A DNA stretch of 64,000 nucleotides from Hydra vulgaris (taxonomy: Eukaryota > Cnidaria > Hydrozoa > Anthoathecata > Hydridae). The notes beneath the pieces are model-generated. The model worked only from the letters and a program-made list of their open reading frames with translations, was not told where the DNA came from and ran no database searches. Position numbers and translations under genes: made by a program. This document shows positions 1 to 16,544 of this stretch, piece after piece (within the stretch, counting starts at the first letter, position 1; each line of letters begins with the position of its first letter). The stretch covers positions 33,922,501 to 33,986,500 of the forward strand of contig NC_088930.1 in NCBI RefSeq assembly GCF_038396675.1. Reading direction: 5' to 3'.

Positions 1-15
1 ACAAATTACAAATTT

Positions 16-104
16 TTAGTAAAGACATGAAATTTTAGTAAAGACATGAAATTTTATATTTTTAATATATAAAAACAAAAAAGTTTAGTAAAGACATGAA
101 ATTT
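16..104. repeat. short direct repeat in intron, 3 copies of ~20 bp
   Basis: The word TTAGTAAAGACATGAAATTT occurs at 16, 35 and 85. The first two copies are 19 bp apart and the third follows an AT-rich spacer. The array lies in the intron just upstream of the first visible acyltransferase exon. No function is apparent. Confidence 0.8.
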
Positions 105-117
105 TATATATTTTTAG

Positions 118-163
118 GCCTTTCTTTACCATCTTTGTTTACTGATAAAGCATGGAAACTAAG
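118..163 (+). CDS. CROT-like: carnitine acyltransferase, third-last coding exon
   Basis: This 46-bp exon is bounded by an AG acceptor (116-117) and a GT donor (164-165). The frame reads LSLPSLFTDKAWKL and ends with two bases (AG) of a split codon. The next exon supplies T, giving Ser. The segment matches the family stretch just before the conserved GG..(N)xxLSTS motif; in human carnitine octanoyltransferase the equivalent words are LFTD then SGGG. Earlier exons, including the catalytic His, lie outside the window. The exon is too short to be seen as an ORF. It is supported by matching intron phase and by continuity of the family pattern across the junction. Confidence 0.8.
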
Positions 164-399
164 GTCATTTGTTGTTTACTATGTAATAGTTTTACTAACA
201 TGTTGAGTGATCACGTTGTTATAGTAACTATACTTACATTAAAGTAGCACATTGTTATGCTCATTTTATAATTTTTGTTGTTGTTGTTAATTTAAATCTT
301 TGTATAGAAGTTAGAGACAACAAGTCAATTTATGACGTTTGTTATGCAATGGATTAATATAGTTATATAATTTTTCAAAATATTTTTTATTTGGTTTAG

Positions 400-519
400 T
401 GGTGGTGACTGTAACTATATATTGTCAACCAGTTTATCAGGCTTTACCTATTCTTATGGAGGGATGGGTCCTATGGTATTTGATGGATATGGAGTATTTT
501 ACACCATTTCTGATGAGAG
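400..519 (+). CDS. CROT-like: carnitine acyltransferase, penultimate exon with STS substrate motif
   Basis: Transfers medium-chain acyl groups between CoA and carnitine, by family. The exon follows a TTTGGTTTAG acceptor and reads GGDCNYILSTSLSG, then GPMVFDGYGVFYTISDE, ending in phase 2. STS is the conserved carnitine-binding motif, and the (G)P-V-DGYG-FY-I-D pattern is the C-terminal core shared by CROT, CRAT and ChAT. The GG.CN.ILSTSL wording is closest to CROT. The donor (GTTTAG) is weak, so the exact 3' edge is the least certain point. Reading straight through it gives an ORF to 622 that loses family similarity. The split codon is completed by C at 2527. Confidence 0.85.
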
Positions 520-1051
520 GTTTAGTTTTTTAACCCATATTTCTATTATTGAAATATCTAAAACAGCATATTTTTCTGTTTTACTTAAACTTTTAAGTAA
601 AGTAGTGAATAAAAAAAAGTAAAACTGCATTTGAACATCGAAATCAGTTTAAACATCATTTTTGATGTTAAAATTATTTTAGCCATAAGAAAAGGTTGCA
701 AAAGATGGAGTGGTTCAAAAGACGTTTTATTGTTTTTTTATTTATTACTTTCTGTATTATTATAACAATTGTGCAATGTCATACATAAGAAATACAAATC
801 GACTTGATATACGATAATATATTTTCTCACTAAGTTGTTATTTGGAACAATTTGACATGTATTTGATGCTGTAACTTGGTGCTGAGAACACCAAACAAAA
901 AATTATATTTAAGATTTTACGTTTTGGGGTAAGTGAGGTTCCTTAGCCGTGGTAAAGGTTACCTAAAAAGAATACTGCAATTTAAAACCCAGTTTAATTG
1001 TGAGTAAGGTTGGAGGGGCTACTACTATATATATACATGTAGCTAACTATG

Positions 1052-1763
<712 letters not shown>

Positions 1764-2526
1764 TATATATATAATAGTTCTAGCAGGTGTTATTAGCCCC
1801 AGCTAATAACCCTGAAAATGTTTTTTGCAGTTTTGTTTTTTTAAATACTATTTAGTATTTTATAGCTAAGCAGAAGGTTTTGGGGTAGTGGTTGGGCTTT
1901 ATTTCATCCATAGTTGTTTTACAATTATGGATAAAACGAATATGATACTGAACTGAAACAAATCGTTTACAGTGGACTGTAAACGTTCTTGTTTCGAACG
2001 CAACTCTAAACGAACATGTTAACTTATTGAAATAGTATCTATTATCAAATTATAAACTTTAGTAAACTCAATATTGTGACTTTAAATTTTAAAAGTTCAG
2101 ATGAAGCGTGAGTTTTTTATCTTTTATGAAATAAAAAATAAATAAATTTTATAAAATTAAAATGACAACAATTGTCATTTTAATTTTATAAATTTTAAAA
2201 TGGCTAGAAGAAATTTCAGATTCATAATAGTTAGGAATGACACTAAGAATTCGAAACTCGCTGTTATATTTTATGAGCCAAGCTGCACATGGTTTGGCGA
2301 CAATTAGATAATGTTTTTTAAAAGCATTCTCGTTAAAATTTGTACAATTTTTTATTTATTTCTTTGAAGCATAGTTTCTGGAACGACATTTTTGTAACTG
2401 TTAAAATATTTAATACTTAATTAAAGCTTGATTAAAGTTTGTCTCGCTGTACACAAACTTCCCTTGTTTTTATGACGAATAATCTTTTTAATAATAATAA
2501 AAATAAATTCTTTGTATTTATTTTAG

Positions 2527-2650
2527 CATCAATATTGTCATTAGCACATGGAAAGATTCCGTGCAAAGCAGATGTGAAGATTTACATAATGCAATTCTGT
2601 TATCGTGTCAAGATATTAAAGCCTTACTCTCCGATAATTCAAAGTTGTAG
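2527..2650 (+). CDS. CROT-like: carnitine acyltransferase, terminal exon ending in -SKL (PTS1)
   Basis: The first base (C) completes the codon left by the exon ending at 519. The frame then reads INIVISTWKDSVQSRCEDL onward for 40 residues to TAG at 2648. The pattern I-x-I-x-I-S-x-W-K-x-S matches the acyltransferase C-terminal strand and helix (human CROT has CSAWKSC here), followed by a helical tail. The last residues are NSKL. SKL-stop is the canonical peroxisomal targeting signal type 1, so the enzyme should act in the peroxisome, in medium-chain acyl export from beta-oxidation. A longer ORF in another frame over the same DNA (2439-2660) is a shadow. Family assignment is firm; CROT versus CRAT is less so. 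Confidence 0.88.
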
Positions 2651-2896
2651 GGCGATTTAATTAGTATATTTTTGCTGCTTGGTAAAACGAGACTTTTAAT
2701 GGCTGTTAATATAAAAAATATTTTTATGTTATTTTGGAAAAAGCTATACAATTTTATGTTTTACAAATAGTATTAACAATACAATACAAATTTAAAACAT
2801 TGCATTTAAAACGGTAGGTTAAAAGTAGCCTGTTACTTTTAAATTAATGAAATGAAAAGAAGTTACAAAAATTTTCAATTCAAATATTGAATGTTT

Positions 2897-2902
2897 AATA
2901 AA
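2897..2902 (+). promoter_or_regulatory. candidate poly(A) signal of the acyltransferase gene
   Basis: AATAAA lies about 250 bp after the stop codon in a T-rich context. This is chance-prone in AT-rich DNA. Confidence 0.4.
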
Positions 2903-6674
<3,772 letters not shown>

Positions 6675-6681
6675 TGTGTTA

Positions 6682-6813
<132 letters not shown>

Positions 6814-6849
6814 AATGATGCATTTCTGATGAATCTTTGTTGATGAAAC

Positions 6850-6967
6850 ACATTGTTAAATAAAAAAAAAATTTTTGTTAAGTGATTTTCTACTAATATA
6901 TAATTGCTCTGTTCCTTTAAGAACATTGAGCACTCTATTGTGTAGAATACTTTTTAAAGTTGTTTAA
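6850..6967. repeat. dispersed repeat, copy 1 (second copy at 19250-19350)
   Basis: The segment from TTGTTAAGTGATTTTCTACT to AGTTGTTTAAATATAT is almost identical to 19255-19350 (one C/T difference in the common part). Both copies run straight into (TA)n tracts. There is no coding potential. It is probably the end of an unclassified transposon. Confidence 0.8.
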
Positions 6968-7101
<134 letters not shown>

Positions 7102-7383
7102 TATTGGACAAAACATTTGCAACCAACATCGAACAATGCTAAAAAGTGTTCCTAATTTTACATGTCTTAAAAACAAAAGGAACTATACAACCACAACAAA
7201 CAGTTCAGGAGTCTGGAGTCATAGCATGCCATGACATGAGCAATCAGCTGACAGGTGACAGCACACAGGCAGAATTTCGTTGACAAGTGCCATTTTGCAG
7301 CGGACAAAACAAGTGCAACTTTTTTGGTTTGTTTTATTTTCTTAAGTGTGGTTCGTGTCAACGTCACGGAAGTTTTTTAATAA

Positions 7384-7578
7384 TTAAAGGAAGTATCCAG
7401 AAGTTTCCAGAAGTTTCCAGAAGCAAACAAAAGCTTCCAGAAGTTTCCAGAAGAAGCATCTGGAAGCATCCAGTAGCATCCAGAAATATCCAGAAACATT
7501 CAGAAGCATCCATCCAGACGCATCCAGAAGCTTCCAAAAGCATCGAAAAGAAGCATCTAGAATCTTCCAGAACCGGTT
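7384..7578 (+). repeat. ~10-bp tandem repeats (TTCCAGAAG / GCATCCAGAA)
   Basis: Degenerate tandem copies of TTCCAGAAG and GCATCCAGAA in the 5' part of the Tc1 element, upstream of the transposase start. Several frames are open through it only because the unit lacks stops. It may be a transposase-binding or enhancer array, but nothing in the sequence proves that. Confidence 0.7.
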
Positions 7579-7870
7579 CATACAGGTTCATTTTACTATA
7601 CAAGAGACATGTAAATCGACATGTAATTCAGTCAGTATATGGAAGTCAATCAGTCAGTATTATCAAGACAGTTTATCGAAGTCAGTTTTATCAAAGTGTT
7701 TTATCGAAGAACATCAATACAAGAAGTGAAATACAACAAGTGTTTCATTACATCAATACAGTCCACATCCAACCAAGACGTTGTGTTCCACAGAGCATTA
7801 TTGTATCATCATAAGGTAAATGTAACACGGTAAGCCTTGAGAAGCGTGATTATTTATTTTTATTATTTTT

Positions 7871-8692
7871 ATGACTTCAAGTGCAAAAATGGCTCCCGAC
7901 AGTCTTGGATTGGAACTAAGAAAGAAAATTATTGGCGATTACGTAAGTGGAATGTCACAAAAGAGTATTTGTGATAAATATCGCGTGAAAAAATAGACCG
8001 TATCAAGACTATGTTCCAAATATCGTTCTATGAGGAAGTTGGCAGCAGATAACAAAGGTGGAAGACCGCAATCCACCACTTCTAGAGAGGATTCTATGAT
8101 TGCCAGATCCGTCAAGAAGGATCCTTGGATATCATCAGTTGAGATACAAAAGCAATTAGAGAATAGGCATTTACCGTGTACGTCGACCGGCCGGAAAACG
8201 CCTCGATTTACGTTACTGCCATAAGACCGTGAAGCATGGTGGAGGCAATGTAATGGTCTGGGGGTGTTTTTCTGCTAACGGTCTAGGTCCAATACATCGA
8301 AACGATGGAATAATGGACCGTTTCATGTATAAAAATATCCTGAAAAGATGTTATATTAACTCATGCGGAATATGCCAATAAAATGGGTTTTTCAGCAAGA
8401 CAACGATCCGAAACACACTGCAAAAGTAGTGAAGCAGTGGTTTCAAGATAACCACCTATCGGTGATGGATTGGCCGCTTCAATCTCCGGATCTCAACGCT
8501 ATCGAGAACCTGTAGGAGATCGTCAACCGCAGAATTAATCGTGAAGGTGTTCGTAATAAGTATCAACTGTTTGAACAAATCCAAAAGGCCTGGGCAGCGA
8601 TTCCACAAAGTTTCATTGATCACCTGATCGAACCTATGCCTCGAAGATGCAAGGCTGTGATCGACAACAAGGGATTCGCCACGAAATATTGA
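7871..8692 (+). pseudogene. Tc1-like transposase pseudogene
   Basis: From an ATG at 7871 (in frame with another at 7889) the frame reads a paired-type helix-turn-helix: LRKKIIGDYVSGMSQKSICD, a stop where V/S is expected, then SKYRSM and GGRPQSTTSREDSMIARSV. After about 8190 the sequence jumps to catalytic-domain words [17 protein letters not shown] (8223 on), then [16 protein letters not shown] (stop in place of W) and a C-terminal KAVIDNKGFATKY. SPDLN.IEN is the third acidic residue motif of the DD34E group. The first catalytic Asp region is deleted, and several stops and shifts are present. Confidence 0.85.
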
Positions 8693-8946
8693 TAGCGAAA
8701 TACAGCTTGGTCAACATTTTGTCGAGTTGCACTTGTTTTGTCCAGAAGGAAATCAACTTTTTTTAATACTTTTGATTAATTTATTAATTTTCGTGTACAA
8801 ATAATGAACTTTGTGATGAATAAAACTTGAAGAACTTTGTCTCTAAACAGTTACATAGTTATTTCTTTAAATTGAAAAAATGCAGCACTTTTATATAAAG
8901 AAACTAAATTAGCATTATTTGGTTGCACTCGTTTTGTCCGATACTG

Positions 8947-10591
<1,645 letters not shown>

Positions 10592-10594
10592 CCT

Positions 10595-12715
10595 CTCCAC
10601 CTCTATCTAATGCACAATAAAATCTATCGGTTATAACTGTTAGCAAATCAGCTGTAGAACGAGAAGATCGAGATCCATATTGATAATTAGAAAGTAAGCT
10701 ATTAGATTCAAGATTAAGTGCTTGTTAATTAAAGATTCAAAAATCTTGCTTATGATAGAAAGAAGACTAATGGGGCGGTAGTTAGACGAGTCGCTCTCCA
10801 GAATTTTTTGAAAATAGGCATAACAGATGCCGTTTTTCAGCAAGCCGGAAAAATGGACTCTGATAAGAACTTGTTAAATAGTTTTGAAAGTATAGATGAC
10901 AGCTCCGGAGAACACTTTTGGAAGACTATAACAGGTATGTTGTCTAGACCACAAGCTGTAGAAGAGTCTAAGCAGGAAATCACTTTTGATACAGAAGCTG
11001 GAGTGATAGGAATGTTAAGCAATAGATCAACCTGTTTGACGGCTTTCTCAGGTAGAATACAACTAGTGGAATCAAGAGATGACATTGATGAAAAGTTCTT
11101 AACAAACAATTCCATTTTGTCTTTAGGTGAGGTGACAAAGTCTGAACCATACAAGAGATAAGGAACTTCAGATTTGCTCTTATTATTGATGCTATTAAAG
11201 ATTCTCCAGAAGTCACGAGAACCTAATTTTTGTGATGAAATATGAGATTTCATGACCTGAGAATAGCAGGTTTTGGCGTTAGATAAAATCTTTGTACAAT
11301 GGTTTCAAGCAGTAATAAACAGACGGCTGGTTTCTGGAGAATTGTTTTGCTGATAAATATGGAAGTAACGGTTTCGATTGGAAATTGCAACATCACATTG
11401 TGAGGAAAACCATGGAGTAAGTGAGGCTTGACATAGAATTGTTGCGAGGAAATAAAAGATTCCATGCCTGTGTGAACCCACGACGTTATGTAAGAATAAC
11501 ATTTGACAGCAGAAAGATGAAAGAAATCTACCCAAGGGCCATCACGAAGAAAATCACGAAAAGAGTCCCAGTCAGCTTTAAGGTAGTTATAAGAGGTACA
11601 ATGATAGGGGGATTCAGATGATGAAGGAAAATAAGATAATAGGTTTAGAGAGATCAATCTGTGATCAGAAGCACCTAAAGGTGAATGTGGAGAAACTCAG
11701 CACTGACTAGGATCAAAAACAAGACATAAGTTGAGTAGAGAAGGTAAATGATTCGGGTTGTTTGGAAAGCGAGTTGGAAAGTTGACTTTTTGAGTATGAG
11801 ACTGAGAAAGGCTAAAGTTGTGGGCATTAATGCCTACAGAGTCACTGACACTAGAGCCAAGCCATTCAGTGTGATGAGCATTATAGTCACCGACAACAAC
11901 GATATTGGCTGATAGATAAAGAGAGAGGGCTTGGTCAATTTGATCAGAAATGACATCAAAAAGAGTGCAGTCTTGAGACGAAGGAGAGCAGTATAGAACA
12001 AAGAGAAAGGTGATAGAGTGAAGTGGTGCTAAACGAAAGCACGTAAAAGAATAGTCTGTGGATTCAAACCTAGTTTCACGATAAATGGGTGAATTCTTAC
12101 GAATGTAAATGCCCAGGTCAAACACGTGACTATTGAAGTCTTTACGAATTAAAGGAAGATAACCATCAACACTAAGATCACAAGATGAGATAGCTGAACT
12201 CAAATTAGTCTCACAAAGAGCAAGTAGGTTAGGTGAAATTTGCAAGAGATAAGACTCAACAGAAGAAAAGTTACTTCGAAGACCACGTATTAGTGAATAG
12301 TTGAAGACCACGTATTAGTGAATGATAGGTTTAAAGAACTTGGTGATGACGATGCTTTTTTGTGTTTCATAGTTTTTGGTACTTTAGTCTTTTTAAATTT
12401 TTAAAGAACTTGGCTCAAAGCACAGATAGTACTCAGTCCACTGTTTAAGAGTCCAAGCAAATGCCTCATTATCATTAAATACTCTAAGCCGTAACAAAGG
12501 GCTTCAAATGTGGCCTTGACAATGCACACCAAATGTACGAACAGGGATACCATCCATATGCAACATGGAACTTTTAGTGCTCTTATGTTTTTCAGCTGTT
12601 GATGGAACCAGATTCTCTGAGAACTACCACAGAGTTCGGGAAACCTGACTACCAGCCGGCCTCAGAACCATTTCCTATTTCAATTAACCATAGACTAAAT
12701 CAAAACTCTTCTAAT
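10595..12715 (-). mobile_element. non-LTR retrotransposon fragment (Nimb/I-like), minus strand
   Basis: An endonuclease-plus-reverse-transcriptase LINE running right to left. About 12320-12715 looks like the end of the preceding ORF or spacer (GVHCQGH, LHMDGIPVRTFG on minus), 12311-11697 the APE endonuclease, 11657-10837 the linker, and 10843-10597 the start of the RT. The RT stops at the (ATC)n array, so the 3' half is missing here. The same family occurs on + at 16530-17757. A 21-bp word (GAAGACCACGTATTAGTGAA plus T) is tandemly duplicated at about 12278-12323. Clade assignment is tentative. Confidence 0.8.
10597..12311 (-). pseudogene. LINE endonuclease/RT polyprotein pseudogene
   Basis: Minus-strand pieces in order: an open 204-residue block (12311-11697) with LLALCETNLSSA and VVVGDYNAHHTEWLGSSVSD, the APE signature where GDYN.H gives the catalytic Asp and Asn; a second block with GMESFISSQQF; a third (11253-10837) with RDFWRIFNSINNKSKS and STACGLDNIPVIVFQKCSPE; then SSNYRPISLLSIISKIFESL and the word ITDRFYCALDRGGE at the array. 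YRPISLL is RT motif 1-2. Multiple frameshifts separate the blocks. Confidence 0.85.
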
Positions 12716-12719
12716 GAAA

Positions 12720-12723
<4 letters not shown>

Positions 12724-12776
<53 letters not shown>

Positions 12777-13051
12777 TATATACATATATGTATGTATGTA
12801 TGTATGGATGCATGTATGTATGTATGTATGTATGTATGTATGTATGTATGTATGTATGTATGTATGTATGTATGTATGTATGTATGTATGTATGTATGTA
12901 TGTATGTATGTATGTATGTATGTATGTATGTATGTATGTATGTATGTATGTATGTATGTATGTATGTATGTATGTATGTATGTATGTATGTATGTATGTA
13001 TGTATGTATGTATGTATGTATGTATGTGTGTATGTATGTATGTATGTATGT
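12724..13051. repeat. (TA)n followed by (TATG)n tetranucleotide array
   Basis: About 65 bp of TA is followed by about 265 bp of near-perfect TATG units with a few variants (GGATG and GTGTG near the ends). ORFs reading YVCM repeats on both strands are artefacts. Confidence 0.97.
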
Positions 13052-13679
13052 GAACAACTTAAAATTTTTTAACAAATCACAGAACTTTTTTTTAAAGGCA
13101 ATTGCTTCTTAAATAATTAACTCAATAAGTTAATTATTTAAGAAATTAAGATGATTACAAATCAATTTAAAAGTTTACAGAAAATAATTGTTCTTGTCAA
13201 AAGTAAACAACAATAATTATTACTGTTGTTTACTAATAATCCATTTATTTAACCATAAAATATGAAATTTACAATAATATTTTATAAGAAAAAAAACTGT
13301 ATATAAAACATAAAAAGAATTTAAAATAAAATAAAGAAAAAAAACAAACTTACTTTTAACAAGTTTTATTTGTTTTGAATAGTAAAAAAATATATTTATT
13401 TTAAAAATTTTAAATATTTAACTTCTTTGTCTCTGGGGAAAAATAAACTTTATTATCAATCAAATAAGTTTTTTGCTTATCCGGGATTAAACTCAAATAT
13501 TTTTATATGGTCTTAACTGTCAACTTGGTAACGTGTTTTTGAATTAAGTTTGCTGCTTTTATTATAAAAACTACAGTAGTGTAGTAGAAAATATTTAATA
13601 ACATAAAGTCTTTTAACCGATTAAGTTCTCATATTATATTTACGGCAGGTTAAAAATTTACAAATAAAAAAACTTAGAC
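13052..13679. other. upstream region of dioxygenase A
   Basis: AT-rich DNA with a 17-bp-arm hairpin at 13106-13144 (TTCTTAAATAATTAACT, 5-base loop, complement) and a weaker ACAACAATAATT inverted pair at 13203-13240. A pyrimidine-poor AG (GGCAG near 13648) just upstream of the ATG could be a splice acceptor for a 5' UTR exon or a trans-spliced leader. No convincing promoter motif can be picked out. Confidence 0.45.
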
Positions 13680-14025
13680 ATGTTTAAGTTATTAGCATTT
13701 TTAGTTACAATGAGTTATGTAGCTGGATACAGTGTTGACGTTTGCTATGCTTCTCAAAAATATCCATTTGTATCGTCGTTACAGGATAAATTTTGTTACA
13801 GTAAACACAATCTGTTTAAAAAACCGTCAAAAAACAATATGGGTAAAATTCTTTATTGGGTAAAAGATGTTAATAACTTGGACGAAAAAGATATCATAAG
13901 GCTAAGAAATGACGTAAGTAAATACGGTGCTGTAGTAATTAAAAAACAGCGTCTTACAAGATATCAACAAGAAGCATTCACTGCTAAACTTGGCGAAACA
14001 ATTATACTTCCATCTTCGTTCCAAG
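13680..14025 (+). CDS. secreted TauD-like dioxygenase A, exon 1 (signal peptide and N-terminal lobe)
   Basis: The ATG at 13680 opens MFKLLAFLVTMSYVAGYSVD, a clear signal peptide (K, hydrophobic core, small residues near 16-18). Two cysteines follow (VCYASQ and FCYSKH), likely a disulfide pair. Residues from about 56 on read GKILYWVKDVNNLDEKDI, then KYGAVVIKKQRLTRYQQEAF, then KLGE. This is the TauD N-terminal pattern (G-x-V-x-x-x-x-Q-x-L-T-x-x-Q-x-x-F). The exon ends after TTCCAAG before GTAAAAG, one base into a codon; exon 2 supplies GA to give Gly. Together the exons give 323 residues, normal for this family. The true substrate is unknown. Confidence 0.85.
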
Positions 14026-14040
14026 GTAAAAGTTTATAAT

Positions 14041-15434
14041 ATCATTTTATTATTATTTAGTCTCCACTTTGTAATAAATGATTCTTATTTACGTAATGAG
14101 TAGAGAGTTTTTGAAAGCGCACAGAAAAAGGTGTTTAAAATTAGTGCTTTTATTGATTACGGATATTTCTTGTGAATGCTCCTCTGTTCATGCAACAGCT
14201 TTGCTAAGAAATGGTACAAGGAGGCTATGTAATTTAGTTACTTTATAGTTTATTTTACTTATTAAATTACTTTACTGAATTTACTTGAAAGTAATAAATT
14301 ACTTTTTCAACTTTAAACTGTACGTTTTGTTTTGTTAAGCCTTTTTCAAATAACTAATTCAAAAGGTTTTTTTAAATTATGTTAAAACAAAAAGTAAGTA
14401 AACACCTCCTAAAATAATGTTTAATGTACATCATAAACAGCTAAAACACTAAAAAAACCCACAAAAACAAATAAGTATTCCAATGCTAGTCACTGTATTT
14501 CTGTATCCTTAATGAAAAATTAATATAGTATAGAGTTGATTTAGTATAAATATTTGATTTAGTATTTGTTTGATTTAATACTAAGGAGTATATTTATATG
14601 TAGCGTTGACACAAATAATGTAGCTATCTGAACCGGGGTTCGTAGAATACTAGTTTGCTTCCGATGTTAGTTCATACATTCGTGACGTAAGTGAAGGTGT
14701 ATTGATGTTATGATTTTGTTTAAATAAGTGAATTTAGAAATGAACAACCCCTGGTAAACACCAGCGATTGAAGCAAAACTTTCATGTATTAAAATAAGTC
14801 GTAATTTTTTTAAATATTTTTTTGATTAGCGAGCGTAAAAGTTCAACCTAACTTGTGTAAAATAAACTAACATATCTGGTAGAATATATATATTTAATTC
14901 CAATCGTGCAATTTTTTTAGGCTCTTGGTAAAAAAAAACTAAAAGATTTAACACCTAACTATATTTAATATTTTTCTTGTTATGTTATTTCATTTTCTAT
15001 AAGATTTAGTTTTATATTTAATTAAATTTAAGTTTTTCGGTAGCTCAAACAATTGTATGAGAGTGATAAACGTTTTTCATGGTTGTAAGCTTTGATGGTT
15101 TTCGATGCTACTTAACAATTACTGGGTTAATTTCACAAAGCAAAAACAGCATCAATTAATAAGTACCGCAAACATTTTTTTTTCGGTTATTGATTGTATA
15201 TAATTTGCAATCTTGCAAATTGTATGCAATCATTGTCAATAGGAACACTATTCCGATACAAGCAGAGAAGTAACAAAATCAAAAACTGAACTTGAATCTA
15301 TAGCAACAGCTGCTGATATTGATTTTATACGATAAGAGATTATTTAAGATCCAGACAAACTTAACCTTTTAAATCTACAACTACAAAAATTATTTAATAT
15401 ATTTATTTATAATATAAATCTGCAAAACAAAAAA
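14041..15434. other. intron of dioxygenase A, left part
   Basis: AT-rich, with no coding exon recognised. A TTACTTTA/AATTACTTT-rich patch near 14235-14305 may be a decayed inverted repeat. The gene needs no further exon here, because exons 1 and 2 join in phase and give a complete family-length protein. Confidence 0.5.
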
Positions 15435-15647
15435 ATGAGAAAAAAACATCAGAGTACAGAGGAAATTCAAAAAAATAAAATTGTAGAACCCATTGCACCT
15501 GGTCAATCAAAAGAATTTTTAAAAGTGCTCAAAGATAATGAAACTATCAAAACTGAAATACCAAATAAAATTAAAAAGCCTAAGAAAATCTATAACAACA
15601 GTGGTGCGAATGACATAAATTTGACTTTTATTGATCATAATAATTAA
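15435..15647 (+). CDS. small hypothetical ORF inside the intron, 70 aa
   Basis: A Lys-rich open frame starting at ATG (MRKKHQSTEEIQKNK) with a central APGQSKEFLKVLKDNE stretch. Codon use looks more protein-like than the surrounding AT-rich DNA, but no family is recognised. It lies in a dioxygenase A intron upstream of a LINE fragment, so a relic of a transposon ORF is as likely as a gene. No splice sites or partner exons are evident. Confidence 0.2.
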   Translation: MRKKHQSTEEIQKNKIVEPIAPGQSKEFLKVLKDNETIKTEIPNKIKKPKKIYNNSGANDINLTFIDHNN

Positions 15648-16529
15648 ATAAAACAGTTTTTATCCTCGTTTTTAAAGTGCACAAAATATAAAATAAAACT
15701 TGTCAGAAAATGAAATTGTTTGGAATAAACGTATAAGTATACACATAGATATGTTTCTATCAAAAGAAAATCATAGTTTTCAAGCATGCTTATCTAACAA
15801 TTGCATATCGTTGCAATCAAGGTGTTTCATCTGTTATCTCTACTGCTGATTTAGTTCTAAATCAGTTTCGCCTAGATGAACTAGAAATATTAAACATTAT
15901 TGCAAAACCGGGTAAAGCAGGAGGTATTGTTGTTATCATTCTAAATATCTAGTTGAATCTAAGAATAAAAAACCAAAAAATAAATAATAATAGTTTTAAC
16001 CTTCTACGATACGACTTTAACGAGTTTTGTAATAAAAAAGACAAAATCAATATGAAAAATGCATCAGCTAAAACCATTCTTAAAAGTTATGTAAACTTTG
16101 ACAAAACTTATTAATAGCAAAAGATTTTGAGAGCGAAAATTGAGAGTGTTGTTTTAACTGGTCCTAAAATTCCAAGTATATGCAACTTCTAGGAGCTGTA
16201 AGAAAACTAAATGACTTTGTAATAATAAAATTGGAGATGGAGTTTAAGCAATAAACTATTAACAAATGTATTAACTGCTTGTTCCATTTACAAGTACTGA
16301 AAGAAACTTTAAACATGAAACTTTTAACTTTTAAACCATTTGAGGTAGAAAGGAAGGGATTGCGATTTAAACTATATTTTTTACATACTTAATTTTGCCA
16401 TAAGTTTGTTTGTTTTGATTCTTTTAAAATTCATTTTTAGTTAGAGGAGCATTTATTGACAAAGCAGTACAAAATATCAGAAGAAACTTCTTCTTTAGAT
16501 AAAGAAAGAACTTTATTAAAAAGATGAAA
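15648..16529. other. intron of dioxygenase A, unassigned
   Basis: Fragments between stops look mildly coding (for example around 15740-15950) but match no family that can be named. Probably decayed mobile DNA. Confidence 0.35.
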
Positions 16530-16544
16530 ACAATTTTGCAAGTT

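Noticed and set aside
422..622. 66-codon ORF with a non-ATG start
   Set aside because: Its first part is the acyltransferase exon 400-519; the part after 519 loses family similarity and is intron.
2439..2660. 73-codon ORF
   Set aside because: Wrong frame. The acyltransferase terminal exon (2527-2650) lies in another frame with family motifs and matching phase.
10808..11161. Plus-strand 117-codon ORF
   Set aside because: Shadow of the LINE on the minus strand, where RT and endonuclease words are readable.
12599..13112. YVCM/HTYI repeat proteins
   Set aside because: Translations of the (TATG)n array on both strands.
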